DNA of 33,432 bases from Clostridia bacterium (GCA_017428025.1 JAFRRO010000072.1:1-33432); one strand, 5' to 3'. Shown: positions 23,507 through 32,635, counted from the first letter of the stretch. Made by a program: numbers and translations. The notes: generated from the sequence alone by a model not told the origin.

Positions 23507-24739
23507 ATGGAGAAGCAGATCAAAGCCAAAAAGAAGTCGTTCGGTCCGGCGCGTGCACGGCGGAGAAAGTTCGCCGTTGCGCTGATTTGCCTGCTGTCGA
23601 TCATCGCGTTCTTTGCGATCTTCGCAATCCCGATGGGATTGAGCAATTCGATCAATACACTGATGAAAACGGCGTTTGATCTTCTGATCAACACGGTGTT
23701 CTATATCATGGCGCTTGCCGTCATCGCCGGCGCGCTGTCCGAACTGATGACGGTGTTCGGCGTCGTCGATCTCATCAACAAGGTCCTGTCGCCGCTGATG
23801 AAGCCGCTGTTCGGCATGCCCGGCGCATCGGCGCTCGGCATCGTCACGACGTACCTTTCCGACAACCCCGCGATCCTTACGCTTGCGAGCGACGCCAAGT
23901 TCCGCCGCTACTTCAAGGCGTATCAGGTTCCGGCGCTGACCAATCTCGGCACGTCGTTCGGGATGGGACTGATCGTCACGAGCTTCATGCTCGCGTTCTC
24001 AAACACGAAGATGGCGGGCGGCGGAACGCTCGGCACGGGCGTCATCTGGGCGGCGCTTTGCGGCAACCTCGGCACGGTCGTCGGCGCGATCGTCTCCACC
24101 CGACTGATGCTGTTCTTCATGAAGCGGTTCTTCGGCAAGGACCGTCCCGCGGTTGTCGAAACGGAGGTCAAGGAGGACACGCTGACCGAGACGCCGAAGG
24201 GCTTTCTGCATGTGCTGAACGCGCTGATGGACGGCGGCAAGAAGGGCGTCGAGCTCGGTCTTGCGATCATCCCCGGCGTGCTGATCATCTGCTCCGTCGT
24301 CATGATGCTGACCAAAGGCATGCCCGACGGCGGCTATACCGGCGGCGCGTACGAAGGTATCGGCGCGATCCCGTGGCTTGCGGGAAAAATCAATTTCCTC
24401 TTAAAGCCGCTGTTCGGCTTTGCAAGCACCGAAGCGCTCGGCGTGCCGGTCACGGCGCTCGGCAGCGCGGGCGCGGCGCTCCCCATGATCGAAGCGATCG
24501 TTGTGGACAGCGCGGCAAGCGGCGCGGCGTCGAGAGCGATTCTGAACGACATCTCCGTGTTCACCGCGATCTGCATGTGCTGGAGCGGCTATCTGTCCAC
24601 GCACGTCTCCATGATGGACGCATTGAAGTGCAACCGTTTCACCGGCAAGGCGATCCTCTGCCATACGATCGGCGGTCTTTGCGCCGGCATCGCGGCGCAC
24701 TGGCTGTTTACGCTCGTCGCCTTGATCTTCAAACTGTAA
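23507..24739 (+). CDS. Nucleoside-recognition (gate) domain membrane protein
   Basis: The 410-residue protein has about ten membrane helices in two related halves, each with gate-domain signatures: FGMPGASALGIVTTYLSDNP in the first, and FASTEALGVPVTALGSAGAA in the second. It resembles the CD0519/CD1768-type membrane proteins of Clostridia, whose substrate is not known. A basic N-terminal tail (KAKKK, RARRRK) fits an inside start. GGAGGGG precedes the ATG. It follows glnA with no promoter or terminator between them, so it is probably cotranscribed and may be linked to nitrogen supply; that link is an inference. Confidence 0.85.
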   Translation: MEKQIKAKKKSFGPARARRRKFAVALICLLSIIAFFAIFAIPMGLSNSINTLMKTAFDLLINTVFYIMALAVIAGALSELMTVFGVVDLINKVLSPLMKPLFGMPGASALGIVTTYLSDNPAILTLASDAKFRRYFKAYQVPALTNLGTSFGMGLIVTSFMLAFSNTKMAGGGTLGTGVIWAALCGNLGTVVGAIVSTRLMLFFMKRFFGKDRPAVVETEVKEDTLTETPKGFLHVLNALMDGGKKGVELGLAIIPGVLIICSVVMMLTKGMPDGGYTGGAYEGIGAIPWLAGKINFLLKPLFGFASTEALGVPVTALGSAGAALPMIEAIVVDSAASGAASRAILNDISVFTAICMCWSGYLSTHVSMMDALKCNRFTGKAILCHTIGGLCAGIAAHWLFTLVALIFKL

Positions 24740-24750
24740 ACCTCAAATGC

Positions 24751-24785
24751 AAAAGCGGTCCGTTTTTCCGGACCGCTTTTTGACG
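24751..24785. terminator. Bidirectional intrinsic terminator
   Basis: The 12-bp stem AAAAGCGGTCCG / CGGACCGCTTTT has a T run on both outgoing strands and separates the gate-domain gene from the convergent TSUP gene. Confidence 0.92.
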
Positions 24786-24795
24786 TTAGAAAGGA

Positions 24796-25572
24796 TTAAA
24801 AATCGATCACGCCGGTAATTTGCAGAATGGTCTTCAAGAACAGCAGACCGAGCACGAAGAACATGACAAGACGGATGCGCTTGCTGCCGCCTTTGATCGC
24901 GTAACGGGCGCCGAGCCAGTTGCCAATCATCGAGCAGCAGATGGCGGGAATGCCGACGGAGAACAGCACGCTGCCGTTCAGAAGATAGACGATCAGCGAG
25001 GCGATGTTCGACGCGAGATTTGCAACGCGCGCGCAGCCGGAGGATTTCAACAGTCCGAAGCCGAGCACCACGGAGAACGCGATCGTGAGGAACGTGCCGG
25101 TGCCGGGACCGACCAGACCGTCATAGATGCCGATGACAAAGCCGATCAGCCCGCCGAACAACAGAATCTTTGACTTCGGGAGGTGCTTCGTGTCCCCGTC
25201 AGTACTCTTTCTCGCTAAAATCAGAATGACCGCCGCGACCGGCAGCGCGGTCAGGATGACGATTTGCAGCGCGCGGTCGGGCAAAAGCAGCGCAATGCGC
25301 GAACCGATCGCAGCGCCCGAAAGCGCGCCGACACCCGCGGGCAGAGCGCAGAGCCATTCGATGTTGCCGCTCTTTGCGTATTTTGCGACGGCAAGCGCGG
25401 TGCCGCAGCCGTTGGCAAGCTTGTTCGTGCCTGCCGCAAGCTTGACCGGAATCCCCGCAAGCAGATAGGCGGGCAGCGAAATCACGCCGCCGCCGCCCGC
25501 GACCGAATCCACAAATCCGGCGAGCAGCACCAGCGGACAGACGATCAGATAGGTCCATACGGTCGGCGTCAT
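24796..25572 (-). CDS. TSUP-family (TauE/SafE-type) permease
   Basis: The 258-residue protein has eight predicted helices in two repeats, with the family marks GFVDSVAGGGGVISLP near the start and GIYDGLVGPGTGTFL in the second half. TSUP proteins move sulfite, sulfoacetate or other organic anions; the substrate here is unknown. The ATG at 25572 is preceded by AAAGGAAG, and earlier in-frame codons lie across the promoter. It is a single gene. Confidence 0.92.
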   Translation of the reverse strand: MTPTVWTYLIVCPLVLLAGFVDSVAGGGGVISLPAYLLAGIPVKLAAGTNKLANGCGTALAVAKYAKSGNIEWLCALPAGVGALSGAAIGSRIALLLPDRALQIVILTALPVAAVILILARKSTDGDTKHLPKSKILLFGGLIGFVIGIYDGLVGPGTGTFLTIAFSVVLGFGLLKSSGCARVANLASNIASLIVYLLNGSVLFSVGIPAICCSMIGNWLGARYAIKGGSKRIRLVMFFVLGLLFLKTILQITGVIDF

Positions 25573-25599
25573 GGCAGTTCTTCCTTTGCGCTTTGCTGT

Positions 25600-25627
25600 A
25601 TTATACCATGAATTCCGGAAAAATCCA
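25600..25627 (-). promoter_or_regulatory. Extended -10 promoter of the TSUP gene
   Basis: On the minus strand, a TGG-TATAAT extended -10 (TATAAT at 25600-25605) has a poor -35 TGGATT (25622-25627), spacer 16. Confidence 0.62.
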
Positions 25628-25671
25628 CCGGGTTCGCGCACGGAAATTCACGCTTTTTTCACGCCGCGTCC

Positions 25672-25701
25672 TTTACAGAAGCCGAACGGATACGGTATAA
25701 T
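25672..25701 (+). promoter_or_regulatory. Sigma-A promoter of the M16C protease gene
   Basis: TTTACA (25672-25677) and TATAAT (25696-25701) are separated by 18 bp. Confidence 0.82.
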
Positions 25702-25762
25702 ACTATTAATACGGCTCCGACTGAACCGGAGCGCGATCCGACGGATCGGGAAAGGAATCAAT

Positions 25763-28654
25763 ATGCAGATAAATGAACGGCATCACGGCTTCCGCGTCAC
25801 GCGCGTGCGCACGCTTGCGGAGTTCGGCTGTCAGCTGATCGAAATGGAGCACGAGAAGTCCGGTGCGCAGCTTGCGTGGTTCGACCGCCCGGATGAGAAC
25901 AAGACCTTTGCGATCGCATTCAAGACGCTGCCGGAGGATTCGACCGGCGTGTTCCACATCATCGAGCATTCGGTGCTGTGCGGATCGGACAAGTATCCGG
26001 TCAAGGAGCCGTTTGTCGAGCTTTTGAAGAGCTCGGTGCGGACGTTCCTGAACGCGCTGACCTATCCGGACAAGACGGTTTATCCGGTCTCGAGCCGCAA
26101 CGATCAGGACTTTCTGAATCTCATCGACGTCTATCTCGACGCCGTGCTGCATCCGTCGATCTATCATAAGCCGGAGATCTTCCGTCAGGAGGGCTGGCGC
26201 TATGAGGGCGAGGGCGAGGACGTCTGCTATCAGGGCGTTGTGTTCAACGAGATGAAGGGCGCGTTTGCTTCGCCCGAGACGCTCATGTACAAGGAGCTGC
26301 AGCGCGCGCTGTTCCCGGACAACTGCTACCGCCATGTGTCCGGCGGCGATCCGGCCTGCATTCCGGACCTCACCTACGAACAGTTCATCGCAAGCCACAA
26401 AAAGTACTATCATCCGTCCAACGCGCGCATCTCGCTCGTCGGCAGCATCGATGCGGACAGCGTGCTCGAAAAGATCGATTCGTTCCTCTGCGCGTACGAC
26501 CGGCAGGAAGCGAACTTCACGATCCCGATGCAGCAGCCGGTCGACCGCATTGTAAAGGAAGTGCCGTACGAGATCGGCGCGGACGAACCCGAGGAAAACC
26601 GCGCGATCATCACTTCGGCAACGGTTCTCGGCAGCTTCGAAACCAAGGAACGCAATTTTGCGGCTTCCGTACTTGCCGACTATCTGACCGGCGACAACGA
26701 TGCGCCCCTGAAGCGTGCGGTCATCGACAAGGGGCTTGCACAGGATTTCTCGATCGAGCTCGACGACAGTATGCAGCAGTCGCTGGCCGGCTGGCAGGCG
26801 ATGAACACCGACGCCGATAAGCGCGAGGCGCTCGAAGCGACGGTGCGCGAAACGCTCGAAGCGATCGTAAAGGAAGGGCTCGAAAGGGAGCGCCTTTCGG
26901 CGTGCCTGCACGCGTTTGCGTTCCGCATGCGCGATCATGAGGGCGGCTGGGGCCCGCGCGGACTGGGCGAAGCGCTTTCCATGTACGACACCTGGCTGTA
27001 CGGCGGCGATCCCGCCGAAGCGCTGACGGTGGATGCGCCGCTCAAAGCGCTCGAAGAAAAGCTCGACACCGATTATTATGAGCAGTTCATCAAGGATGTA
27101 TTTCTGAACAACTCGCACACCGTGACGATCGTGCTGGTGCCGTCCAAGACGCTCGGCGACGAAAAGCGCGAGAAGGAAGCGGCGCGCGTGCGGGCGGAAA
27201 GCGCGAAGTGGACCGATGCGGACCGCGAACGGCTTAAGAACGAGGCGGAAACGCTGCGCATCTGGCAGCAGACGCCCGACAGCGAGGAAGCGCTGAAAAC
27301 GATTCCGATGCTGAAGCTTTCCGATCTCAACGACGAACCGGACCGCCTCGTGATGGAAAAGACGACGCGCGGCGGCGTTCCCGTGCTGAACAACACCGTC
27401 GGCGGCAATACCGCGTATGTGCGCGCGTACTTTGCGGCGGACGATCTCGAACTCGACGAGCTGCCGCTGCTGCCGGTCATGACCGCGCTGCTCGGCGCGC
27501 TTGCGACCGAAAAGCATTTGCGGAGCAAGCTGCCGCTTGCGATCAAGAACACGATCGGACGGCTCGACTTTTCGCCTGCCGTGCTGCCCGGCGATTCGCC
27601 TGATACCTGCCGCGTTCTGCTGAACGCATCGATCGCCTGCCTCAAGGAACAGGCGGTTCAAGCAGTCAGACTGCTCGGCGAGATTCTGACCGAAACGCGC
27701 TGGGACGATGAAGCGCTGCTCAGGGAGATTCTGCAGCAGATGGCGGTCGGCGCCAAGCTCGCGCTGCCCGCGGAGGGACATCGCTACGGCATGATGCGCG
27801 TCGCGTCGCATCTGACCGCGAGCGGCGTTGCCGACGAGAAGATCGGCGGCGTGTCCTTCATCGAATGGATGAACGGCGTCAACGAGGCGGGCGAAGCCGC
27901 GCAGAAGGAGCTTCTGACGAAGCTTGACGCGCTTGCAAAGCGTCTGTTCGTACGCGAGCGGCTGACCGTCGCAACGATGGAAGCGGTGCCCGAAGAAGCG
28001 GTCGATACGCTGATCGACGTGATCCCGCCGTGCGGTAAGGCGCCCGAACGCCGCTTTGCCGCGTATCCGGTGCCCGCGTTTGCACGTGAGGGCGTGACGG
28101 TTCCGGCGCAGGTCGGCTTTGCCGCGATGGGCAGCAACCTGTTCCGCCACGGCGGCACGTATTCCGGCAGCTTCCAGGTGCTCGCCAATATTCTGAACTT
28201 CATGTACCTTTGGGGCGAGATTCGCGTGCAGGGCGGCGCGTACGGCTGCGGCTTTGTCGCGCGCGATCACGGCGATCTGATGTTCTACACCTACCGCGAT
28301 CCGCAGCCCAACCGTTCGCTCGACGTGATGAAGCGCACGGCGGACTTCATCCGCGCGTTCTGCAAGGACGATCCGGACCTGACGGGCTACATCCTGAGCT
28401 CGGTCTCCGCGATCGATCCGCTGCGCAACGCGTCGGCGAAGATGGCGGCGGCGACGATGTTCGATTTCCGCGGCATCACGCGCGAGCAGATCGTCGAACG
28501 CTACCGTCAGCTGATCGCCACCAAGCCGGAGGACCTGCTCAGGCTGTGCAACGCGATCGAGGACATCGCGGCGGACAACGAAATCTGCGTCGTTGCGGGC
28601 AGGGATCAGCTCGACGCCTGCGGCGATACGCTGGAAACCTTCGTCAACGTATAA
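25763..28654 (+). CDS. M16C-family metalloprotease (PreP/insulinase type)
   Basis: The 963-residue zinc peptidase has the inverted zinc motif HIIEH (His65, Glu68, His69) and the downstream zinc-ligand Glu163 in VVFNEMKG. The length and four-part layout fit presequence-protease-like M16C enzymes, which form a closed chamber and degrade short unfolded peptides. No signal peptide is seen, so it should act in the cytoplasm, perhaps on imported or turnover peptides. The ATG at 25763 is chosen because AAAGGA lies before it and the promoter lies just upstream; an earlier in-frame start would precede the promoter. Confidence 0.94.
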   Translation: MQINERHHGFRVTRVRTLAEFGCQLIEMEHEKSGAQLAWFDRPDENKTFAIAFKTLPEDSTGVFHIIEHSVLCGSDKYPVKEPFVELLKSSVRTFLNALTYPDKTVYPVSSRNDQDFLNLIDVYLDAVLHPSIYHKPEIFRQEGWRYEGEGEDVCYQGVVFNEMKGAFASPETLMYKELQRALFPDNCYRHVSGGDPACIPDLTYEQFIASHKKYYHPSNARISLVGSIDADSVLEKIDSFLCAYDRQEANFTIPMQQPVDRIVKEVPYEIGADEPEENRAIITSATVLGSFETKERNFAASVLADYLTGDNDAPLKRAVIDKGLAQDFSIELDDSMQQSLAGWQAMNTDADKREALEATVRETLEAIVKEGLERERLSACLHAFAFRMRDHEGGWGPRGLGEALSMYDTWLYGGDPAEALTVDAPLKALEEKLDTDYYEQFIKDVFLNNSHTVTIVLVPSKTLGDEKREKEAARVRAESAKWTDADRERLKNEAETLRIWQQTPDSEEALKTIPMLKLSDLNDEPDRLVMEKTTRGGVPVLNNTVGGNTAYVRAYFAADDLELDELPLLPVMTALLGALATEKHLRSKLPLAIKNTIGRLDFSPAVLPGDSPDTCRVLLNASIACLKEQAVQAVRLLGEILTETRWDDEALLREILQQMAVGAKLALPAEGHRYGMMRVASHLTASGVADEKIGGVSFIEWMNGVNEAGEAAQKELLTKLDALAKRLFVRERLTVATMEAVPEEAVDTLIDVIPPCGKAPERRFAAYPVPAFAREGVTVPAQVGFAAMGSNLFRHGGTYSGSFQVLANILNFMYLWGEIRVQGGAYGCGFVARDHGDLMFYTYRDPQPNRSLDVMKRTADFIRAFCKDDPDLTGYILSSVSAIDPLRNASAKMAAATMFDFRGITREQIVERYRQLIATKPEDLLRLCNAIEDIAADNEICVVAGRDQLDACGDTLETFVNV

Positions 28655-28665
28655 GAGAATCCCGG

Positions 28666-28690
28666 AAAGACCGTCGTCCGGCGGTCTTTT
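28666..28690 (+). terminator. Intrinsic terminator after the protease gene
   Basis: The stem AAAGACCG / CGGTCTTT with an eight-base loop runs into TTTT. The esterase gene begins 19 bases later without a visible promoter, so termination may be partial. Confidence 0.75.
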
Positions 28691-28708
28691 CGCATGGGGG
28701 AGGAGCAA

Positions 28709-29479
28709 ATGATCTACGTCAAAAAGATTCAAATTCCGACGCTGCCGACGCAGAAGCCGCGCAGGCTCTACGTCTATGTGCCGAAGGATTACCGGCGCAG
28801 CGAGCGCCGTTATCCGGTGCTGTATATGTTCGACGGGCACAACGTGTTCTACGACAGCCATGCAACCTACGGCAAGAGCTGGGGCATGAAGGAATACCTC
28901 GAAAAGACCGGACTGCCGCTGATTCTCGTTGCGGTCGAATGCAACACCGAGGGCAACCGGCGCATCAACGAGTATACGCCGTGGGACATCAACGGACGGT
29001 TCGGACATTTCAAGGCGCAGGGCCGGGAGACGATGGAGTGGTTTACGAAGGCGCTGAAACCGGAGATCGACTGCACCTACCGCACGCTGCCGGATCGCGC
29101 GCATACGATGATCGCGGGCAGCTCGATGGGCGGGCTGATGACGCTCTATGCCGCGGTGGCGTACAACGACGTTTTCTCGATGGGCGCGGCGCTTTCGCCG
29201 AGCCTCTGGGTGAGCAGAAAGGGCATGAAGGAACTGATTCAGGCGCATCCGCTTGCGGCGCCGACGCGCATCTACATGGACCTCGGCAGCGCGGAGGTCG
29301 ACGGACACCGCGAGGCGTTTGCACAGATGTTCGACACGGCAAAATGGCTGTCGCTCGCCGGTGCGGACGTCGCGGCGCGCGTCGTGCCGGATGCGGTGCA
29401 CAACGAGGCGGCATGGGAGAAGCGCATACCAGTCTTCTTCGATTTCCTGCTGCATGACGAAACGGGAGGGGAGAAATGA
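28709..29479 (+). CDS. Esterase D/Fes-type alpha/beta hydrolase
   Basis: The 256-residue serine hydrolase has an early YVYVPKDY strand, a FDGHNVF oxyanion region, the nucleophile elbow GSSMGG (Ser139) and a late His in DAVHNEAAW. The family cleaves esters such as S-formylglutathione, acetylated sugars or ferric siderophores; the substrate here is not known. No signal peptide is visible, so it should act inside. The ATG at 28709 is preceded by GGAGGAG. It heads a compact four-gene run (esterase, DUF2500-like, P-loop protein, D-aminoacylase) and overlaps the next gene by four bases. Confidence 0.88.
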   Translation: MIYVKKIQIPTLPTQKPRRLYVYVPKDYRRSERRYPVLYMFDGHNVFYDSHATYGKSWGMKEYLEKTGLPLILVAVECNTEGNRRINEYTPWDINGRFGHFKAQGRETMEWFTKALKPEIDCTYRTLPDRAHTMIAGSSMGGLMTLYAAVAYNDVFSMGAALSPSLWVSRKGMKELIQAHPLAAPTRIYMDLGSAEVDGHREAFAQMFDTAKWLSLAGADVAARVVPDAVHNEAAWEKRIPVFFDFLLHDETGGEK

Positions 29480-29847
29480 GCCGCGTTTTTTTGCTGGGTG
29501 TGATTCTGTTTGCCGTTCTGTTTCTGATCGTCTCCGGCGGGATCGCCGCGATCATCGTAACAGGCGTCGTGCGCAAAAAGAGAAACGACCGCGCGGCGCA
29601 GACGACGGTCGATGCGTCCGTGCTCGAAAAGCACACAACCGTACAACGGCATCCGGTCGCGGGCGACACGACGGGCGCGCACGGATACATGAGGTTCACG
29701 TCCCGTCACGTGACGTTTCTGACCGCAGACGACGCGCAGCGGACATTTGATGTGGACGAAACGGTGTATGACACGCTGACAGAGGGCGATCGCGGACAGC
29801 TGACGTATCAGGGCACGCGGTTTGTCGGCTTTGTGCGTTCGGTGTAG
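29476..29847 (+). CDS. DUF2500-like small membrane protein
   Basis: The 123-residue protein has one N-terminal helix (about 4-31), a basic stop-transfer run (RKKRNDR) and a small beta-rich domain with a strongly conserved-looking end (GDRGQLTYQGTRFVGF). It matches the DUF2500 pattern known from short membrane proteins of unknown role. The start overlaps the esterase stop (ATGA), so the two are coupled. Confidence 0.72.
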   Translation: MSRVFLLGVILFAVLFLIVSGGIAAIIVTGVVRKKRNDRAAQTTVDASVLEKHTTVQRHPVAGDTTGAHGYMRFTSRHVTFLTADDAQRTFDVDETVYDTLTEGDRGQLTYQGTRFVGFVRSV

Positions 29848-29851
29848 AACG

Positions 29852-30400
29852 ATGAAAGAACGGATTCACATCTTCGGCGCGTCCGGCGCGGGAACGACAA
29901 TGCTTGCAAGAGCGATCTGCGCCCAAACGGGCTTTACGCATCTGGACAGCGACGACTATCTCTGGGCGCCGACCGATCCGCCGTTTACGACCAAACGGAC
30001 GCCCGAGGAGCGGCTTGCACTCTTAGGCAGGGATCTCGATGCGGCGGAACACGTCGTGCTGTCCGGCTCGCTGGTCGGATGGGGCGATCCGCTGATCCCG
30101 CAGTTTACGCTTGCCGTGCGCCTTGTGACGCCGACCGACGTGCGGCTGGCGCGGCTCGAAAAGCGCGAGTTCGAACGGTTCGGATCGCGAATCCGGGAAG
30201 GCGGCGACATATACGAGGCGCATCTTGCGTTTCTTGCGTGGGCGGCGGCATACGACGAAGCGGGACCGGAAATGCGCAGCGTGCGGCAGCACGACCGCTG
30301 GCAGAAACAGCTCGGCTGCAGACTGCTGACGCTCGACGGCACGCTGCCGGTCGACGTCCTTGCGGATGCGGTCATTCGGGAACGGAACGAAAAACGGTAA
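29852..30400 (+). CDS. P-loop nucleotide-binding protein with an altered Walker A
   Basis: The 182-residue protein has a Walker A-like loop GASGAGTTM (9-17) in which the usual Lys is Thr. It is followed by DSDDYLW and PTDPPFTTKR, and a core that resembles small adenylate-kinase/shikimate-kinase-like folds with an LSGSLVGWGD strand. I recall a Firmicutes group with the same Lys-to-Thr loop, so the change may be a family trait rather than decay. The substrate is unknown. The ATG at 29852 lies four bases after the previous stop without its own clear ribosome binding site, which suggests coupled translation. Confidence 0.72.
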   Translation: MKERIHIFGASGAGTTMLARAICAQTGFTHLDSDDYLWAPTDPPFTTKRTPEERLALLGRDLDAAEHVVLSGSLVGWGDPLIPQFTLAVRLVTPTDVRLARLEKREFERFGSRIREGGDIYEAHLAFLAWAAAYDEAGPEMRSVRQHDRWQKQLGCRLLTLDGTLPVDVLADAVIRERNEKR

Positions 30401-30410
30401 GGAGGCGGCG

Positions 30411-31994
30411 ATGCTCGATCTTTGTATTCGAAACGGCTCCGTGATCAACGGATCCGGCGCGCCCGCGATGCGCATGGACGTCGGCGTGACGGACGGACGG
30501 ATCGTAGCGCTCGGGGACCTTGCAAACATTCCCGCAGGCAGGGAAATCGACGCCGCGGGCAAGGTCGTCTGCCCGGGATTTCTCGATCTGCACCGCCACG
30601 CGGACGCGGCGATCTTCCGCGCAAACTACGGGCTCTGCGATCTCTTTCAGGGCATTACGACGATCGGAAACGGCAACTGCGGGCTTTCGCTCGTGCCGCA
30701 GTTCGGCAGCAATGCCGACGCGACGGCGGCGTATCTGCGGCCGGTGACGGGTGACTTTGCGGGGATCCCGACGGAATCTCTTGCGCAGTACCATGCGGCG
30801 CTTCGCAAGCATCCGATTCCGGTCAACGCCATGATGCTTGCGGGAGGCGGCACGATCCGCGCAACCGCCGTCGGATTCCATAAGACGCGCCTCGACGCGG
30901 AGGACTATACGGCGATTCACAAGCTGACGGAACAGATGCTCGAGGAGGGCGCGTGCGGCGTTTCGCTCGGTCTCGGCTACGCGCCGGAATGCTTCTATAC
31001 GACCGAGGAACTGATCCGCGCGCTCGAACCGATCATAAACACCGATATCGTGCTCTCCGTGCACATGCGTGAGGAGGCGATGCGGCTGCTGCCCTCGATC
31101 GAGGAGATGCTCACGGTGGCAAAAGCGCTGCGCGTGCCGCTGCAGATCAGCCATCTGAAGGCGACCGGACCGAGCAACTGGCATTGGCTCGCGAGCGAAG
31201 CGCTGAACCGGATCGCCCGCGCACGCGAGGAAGGACTCGACGCGGGCTGCGACGTCTATCCCTATACCGCGGGCAGCACGCAGTTGACGCAGATCCTGCC
31301 GCTCGATTTTCTGCAGGGCGGCACCGGGGCGGTATCGGCGCGTCTGCGCGATCCGGATGCGCGGAGGAAGCTGCTCGACCGGCTCAGAAACGGACGCGAT
31401 TTCGACAACTATTCCTATCTGCTGGGCTGGGACAAGATCTTTTTGTCCACGATCCGCAATCCGGAGGACGCGCAGTTCGTCGGCAAGTCGATCGCCGAGG
31501 CGGCGGGCGACGCCGATCCCGCGGAGTTTACGCTCGACCTGCTTGCGCGCAATGAATGCGAGATCGCGATGATCGACTTCATCACGTGCGAGGACGATAT
31601 TGCGACGATCCTGAAAAGCCCGCTGTCCTATGTCATTTCCGATGCGACGTTCCCGACCTCGGGCAAGCTGCATCCGCGCGTGTACGGCTCGTTTGCAACG
31701 GTGATCGAAGAATACGTCAACAAGCGTCATGCGCTGACGCTGACGGAGGCGATCCATAAGATGACGCAGAAGCCCGCGGACCGATACGGCCTTTCGAAGA
31801 AGGGACGCATTGCCTGCGGCGCGGACGCCGATATCCTGGTGTTCGATCCGGACAGGGTTCATGTCAACGCGACGTATGCGGATGCTCAACAGCCCGCGGA
31901 CGGCATGGAGTACGTGCTGGTCAACGGGCAGGCTGCGATCGAAAACGGCGTGCGCACCGGCGTCTGTGCCGGAACGGTGCTGGAACGGCGGTAA
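30411..31994 (+). CDS. D-aminoacylase (N-acyl-D-amino acid deacylase)
   Basis: The 527-residue amidohydrolase cleaves N-acyl-D-amino acids to D-amino acids. Metal-site signatures are visible: the HxH motif in FLDLHRHAD (His61, His63), the TTIGNGNCGLS segment with the metal-ligand Cys90, and QISHLK with His248. A C-terminal beta part (GRIACGADADILVFD) completes the amidohydrolase fold. Length fits the family. AAGGAGG precedes the ATG. It ends the four-gene run that starts with the esterase. A role in recycling D-amino acids from peptidoglycan or diet is plausible. Confidence 0.9.
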   Translation: MLDLCIRNGSVINGSGAPAMRMDVGVTDGRIVALGDLANIPAGREIDAAGKVVCPGFLDLHRHADAAIFRANYGLCDLFQGITTIGNGNCGLSLVPQFGSNADATAAYLRPVTGDFAGIPTESLAQYHAALRKHPIPVNAMMLAGGGTIRATAVGFHKTRLDAEDYTAIHKLTEQMLEEGACGVSLGLGYAPECFYTTEELIRALEPIINTDIVLSVHMREEAMRLLPSIEEMLTVAKALRVPLQISHLKATGPSNWHWLASEALNRIARAREEGLDAGCDVYPYTAGSTQLTQILPLDFLQGGTGAVSARLRDPDARRKLLDRLRNGRDFDNYSYLLGWDKIFLSTIRNPEDAQFVGKSIAEAAGDADPAEFTLDLLARNECEIAMIDFITCEDDIATILKSPLSYVISDATFPTSGKLHPRVYGSFATVIEEYVNKRHALTLTEAIHKMTQKPADRYGLSKKGRIACGADADILVFDPDRVHVNATYADAQQPADGMEYVLVNGQAAIENGVRTGVCAGTVLERR

Positions 31995-32023
31995 CGGACC
32001 GATTGAGGTTTTCAGGAATATAA

Positions 32024-32058
32024 AAAGAACGGCAGGAGCATCGCTTCTGCCGTTCTTT
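32024..32058. terminator. Long bidirectional intrinsic terminator
   Basis: A 16-bp stem with one G-T pair and a three-base loop (AAAGAACGGCAG arm) lies between the convergent D-aminoacylase and 99-residue genes. Confidence 0.87.
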
Positions 32059-32066
32059 ACGTTCGG

Positions 32067-32366
32067 TTATTCCTGATCCCATGGGACGAAGATGCAGTAG
32101 ATCGGATCGAGATCCCCCATGTAGAGCCATACGCTGTCGCCCATTTCGATCTGCTCGTCGAAGCAGAGGTTCGGCATGAACAGCTTTACGCTGGTACGCC
32201 GCGCGCCGTGCAGCGTAATTCCTTCCTTGACGGGGTGTTCGCGATAGTCGCGGATGATCTCATCGAGCTTCGGAATCTGCAGCTTTTTCGCAAGCGCGGG
32301 GACGATATCCGCCTCGCTGCAGTACTCGATGCGTTCGGGATTCTTCAACAGATTGCGTGTCAGCAT
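32067..32366 (-). CDS. Hypothetical protein, 99 residues
   Basis: I do not recognise this protein. It is soluble and of mixed charge, with an N-terminal helical part (KNPERIEYCSEADIVPALAKK), a Pro/Lys turn and a beta-rich second half (VKLFMPNLCFDEQIEMGDSVWLYMGD). No membrane segment or signal is present. It has a perfect-looking promoter and an AAGGAGAAAAC ribosome binding site at ATG 32366, which argue that it is expressed. It lies downstream of the feoB gene cluster and is followed by a strong terminator. Confidence 0.68.
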   Translation of the reverse strand: MLTRNLLKNPERIEYCSEADIVPALAKKLQIPKLDEIIRDYREHPVKEGITLHGARRTSVKLFMPNLCFDEQIEMGDSVWLYMGDLDPIYCIFVPWDQE

Positions 32367-32396
32367 GGTTTTCTCCTTCGGCAGTTCTTCGAAAGA

Positions 32397-32425
32397 ATGC
32401 TAACCCATTCCCGCCGCGCTGTCAA
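32397..32425 (-). promoter_or_regulatory. Sigma-A promoter of the 99-residue gene
   Basis: On the minus strand, consensus TTGACA (32420-32425) and TAGCAT (32397-32402) have a 17-bp spacer. Confidence 0.78.
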
Positions 32426-32446
32426 GACCGCGCGTGGGAAGAAGGT

Positions 32447-32635
32447 TCATTTCTTTTCCGTCGCTGCCTGAGAATGGCATTTGCCCGCCATCGGGCAATG
32501 CGCGCAGCTGCAGCCGCAGGAGGAACGCCCCTTTTTCTTTTCGCGGATCAGCGAGAAAACAATGGCAAAAACCGCCGCCGCAAGCACCAGGAGAATTCCG
32601 ATCGTCAAAAGATGATCTCCGATCCAGTCAAACAT
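32447..32635 (-). CDS. FeoB-associated Cys-rich membrane protein
   Basis: The 62-residue protein has one N-terminal helix (about 5-27), then a basic run and a Cys-rich tail (SSCGCSCAHCPMAGKCHS) with five cysteines. It matches the small FeoB-associated Cys-rich proteins that accompany ferrous-iron importers, possibly holding or sensing iron. The ATG at 32635 is chosen because GAAGGGAG lies before it. It lies directly downstream of feoB, past a hairpin. Confidence 0.87.
   Translation of the reverse strand: MFDWIGDHLLTIGILLVLAAAVFAIVFSLIREKKKGRSSCGCSCAHCPMAGKCHSQAATEKK

Noticed and set aside
25706..29455. A 1249-codon open frame on the minus strand across the protease and esterase genes
   Set aside because: It has the same antisense composition bias, covers two clear plus-strand genes and has no recognisable motif.
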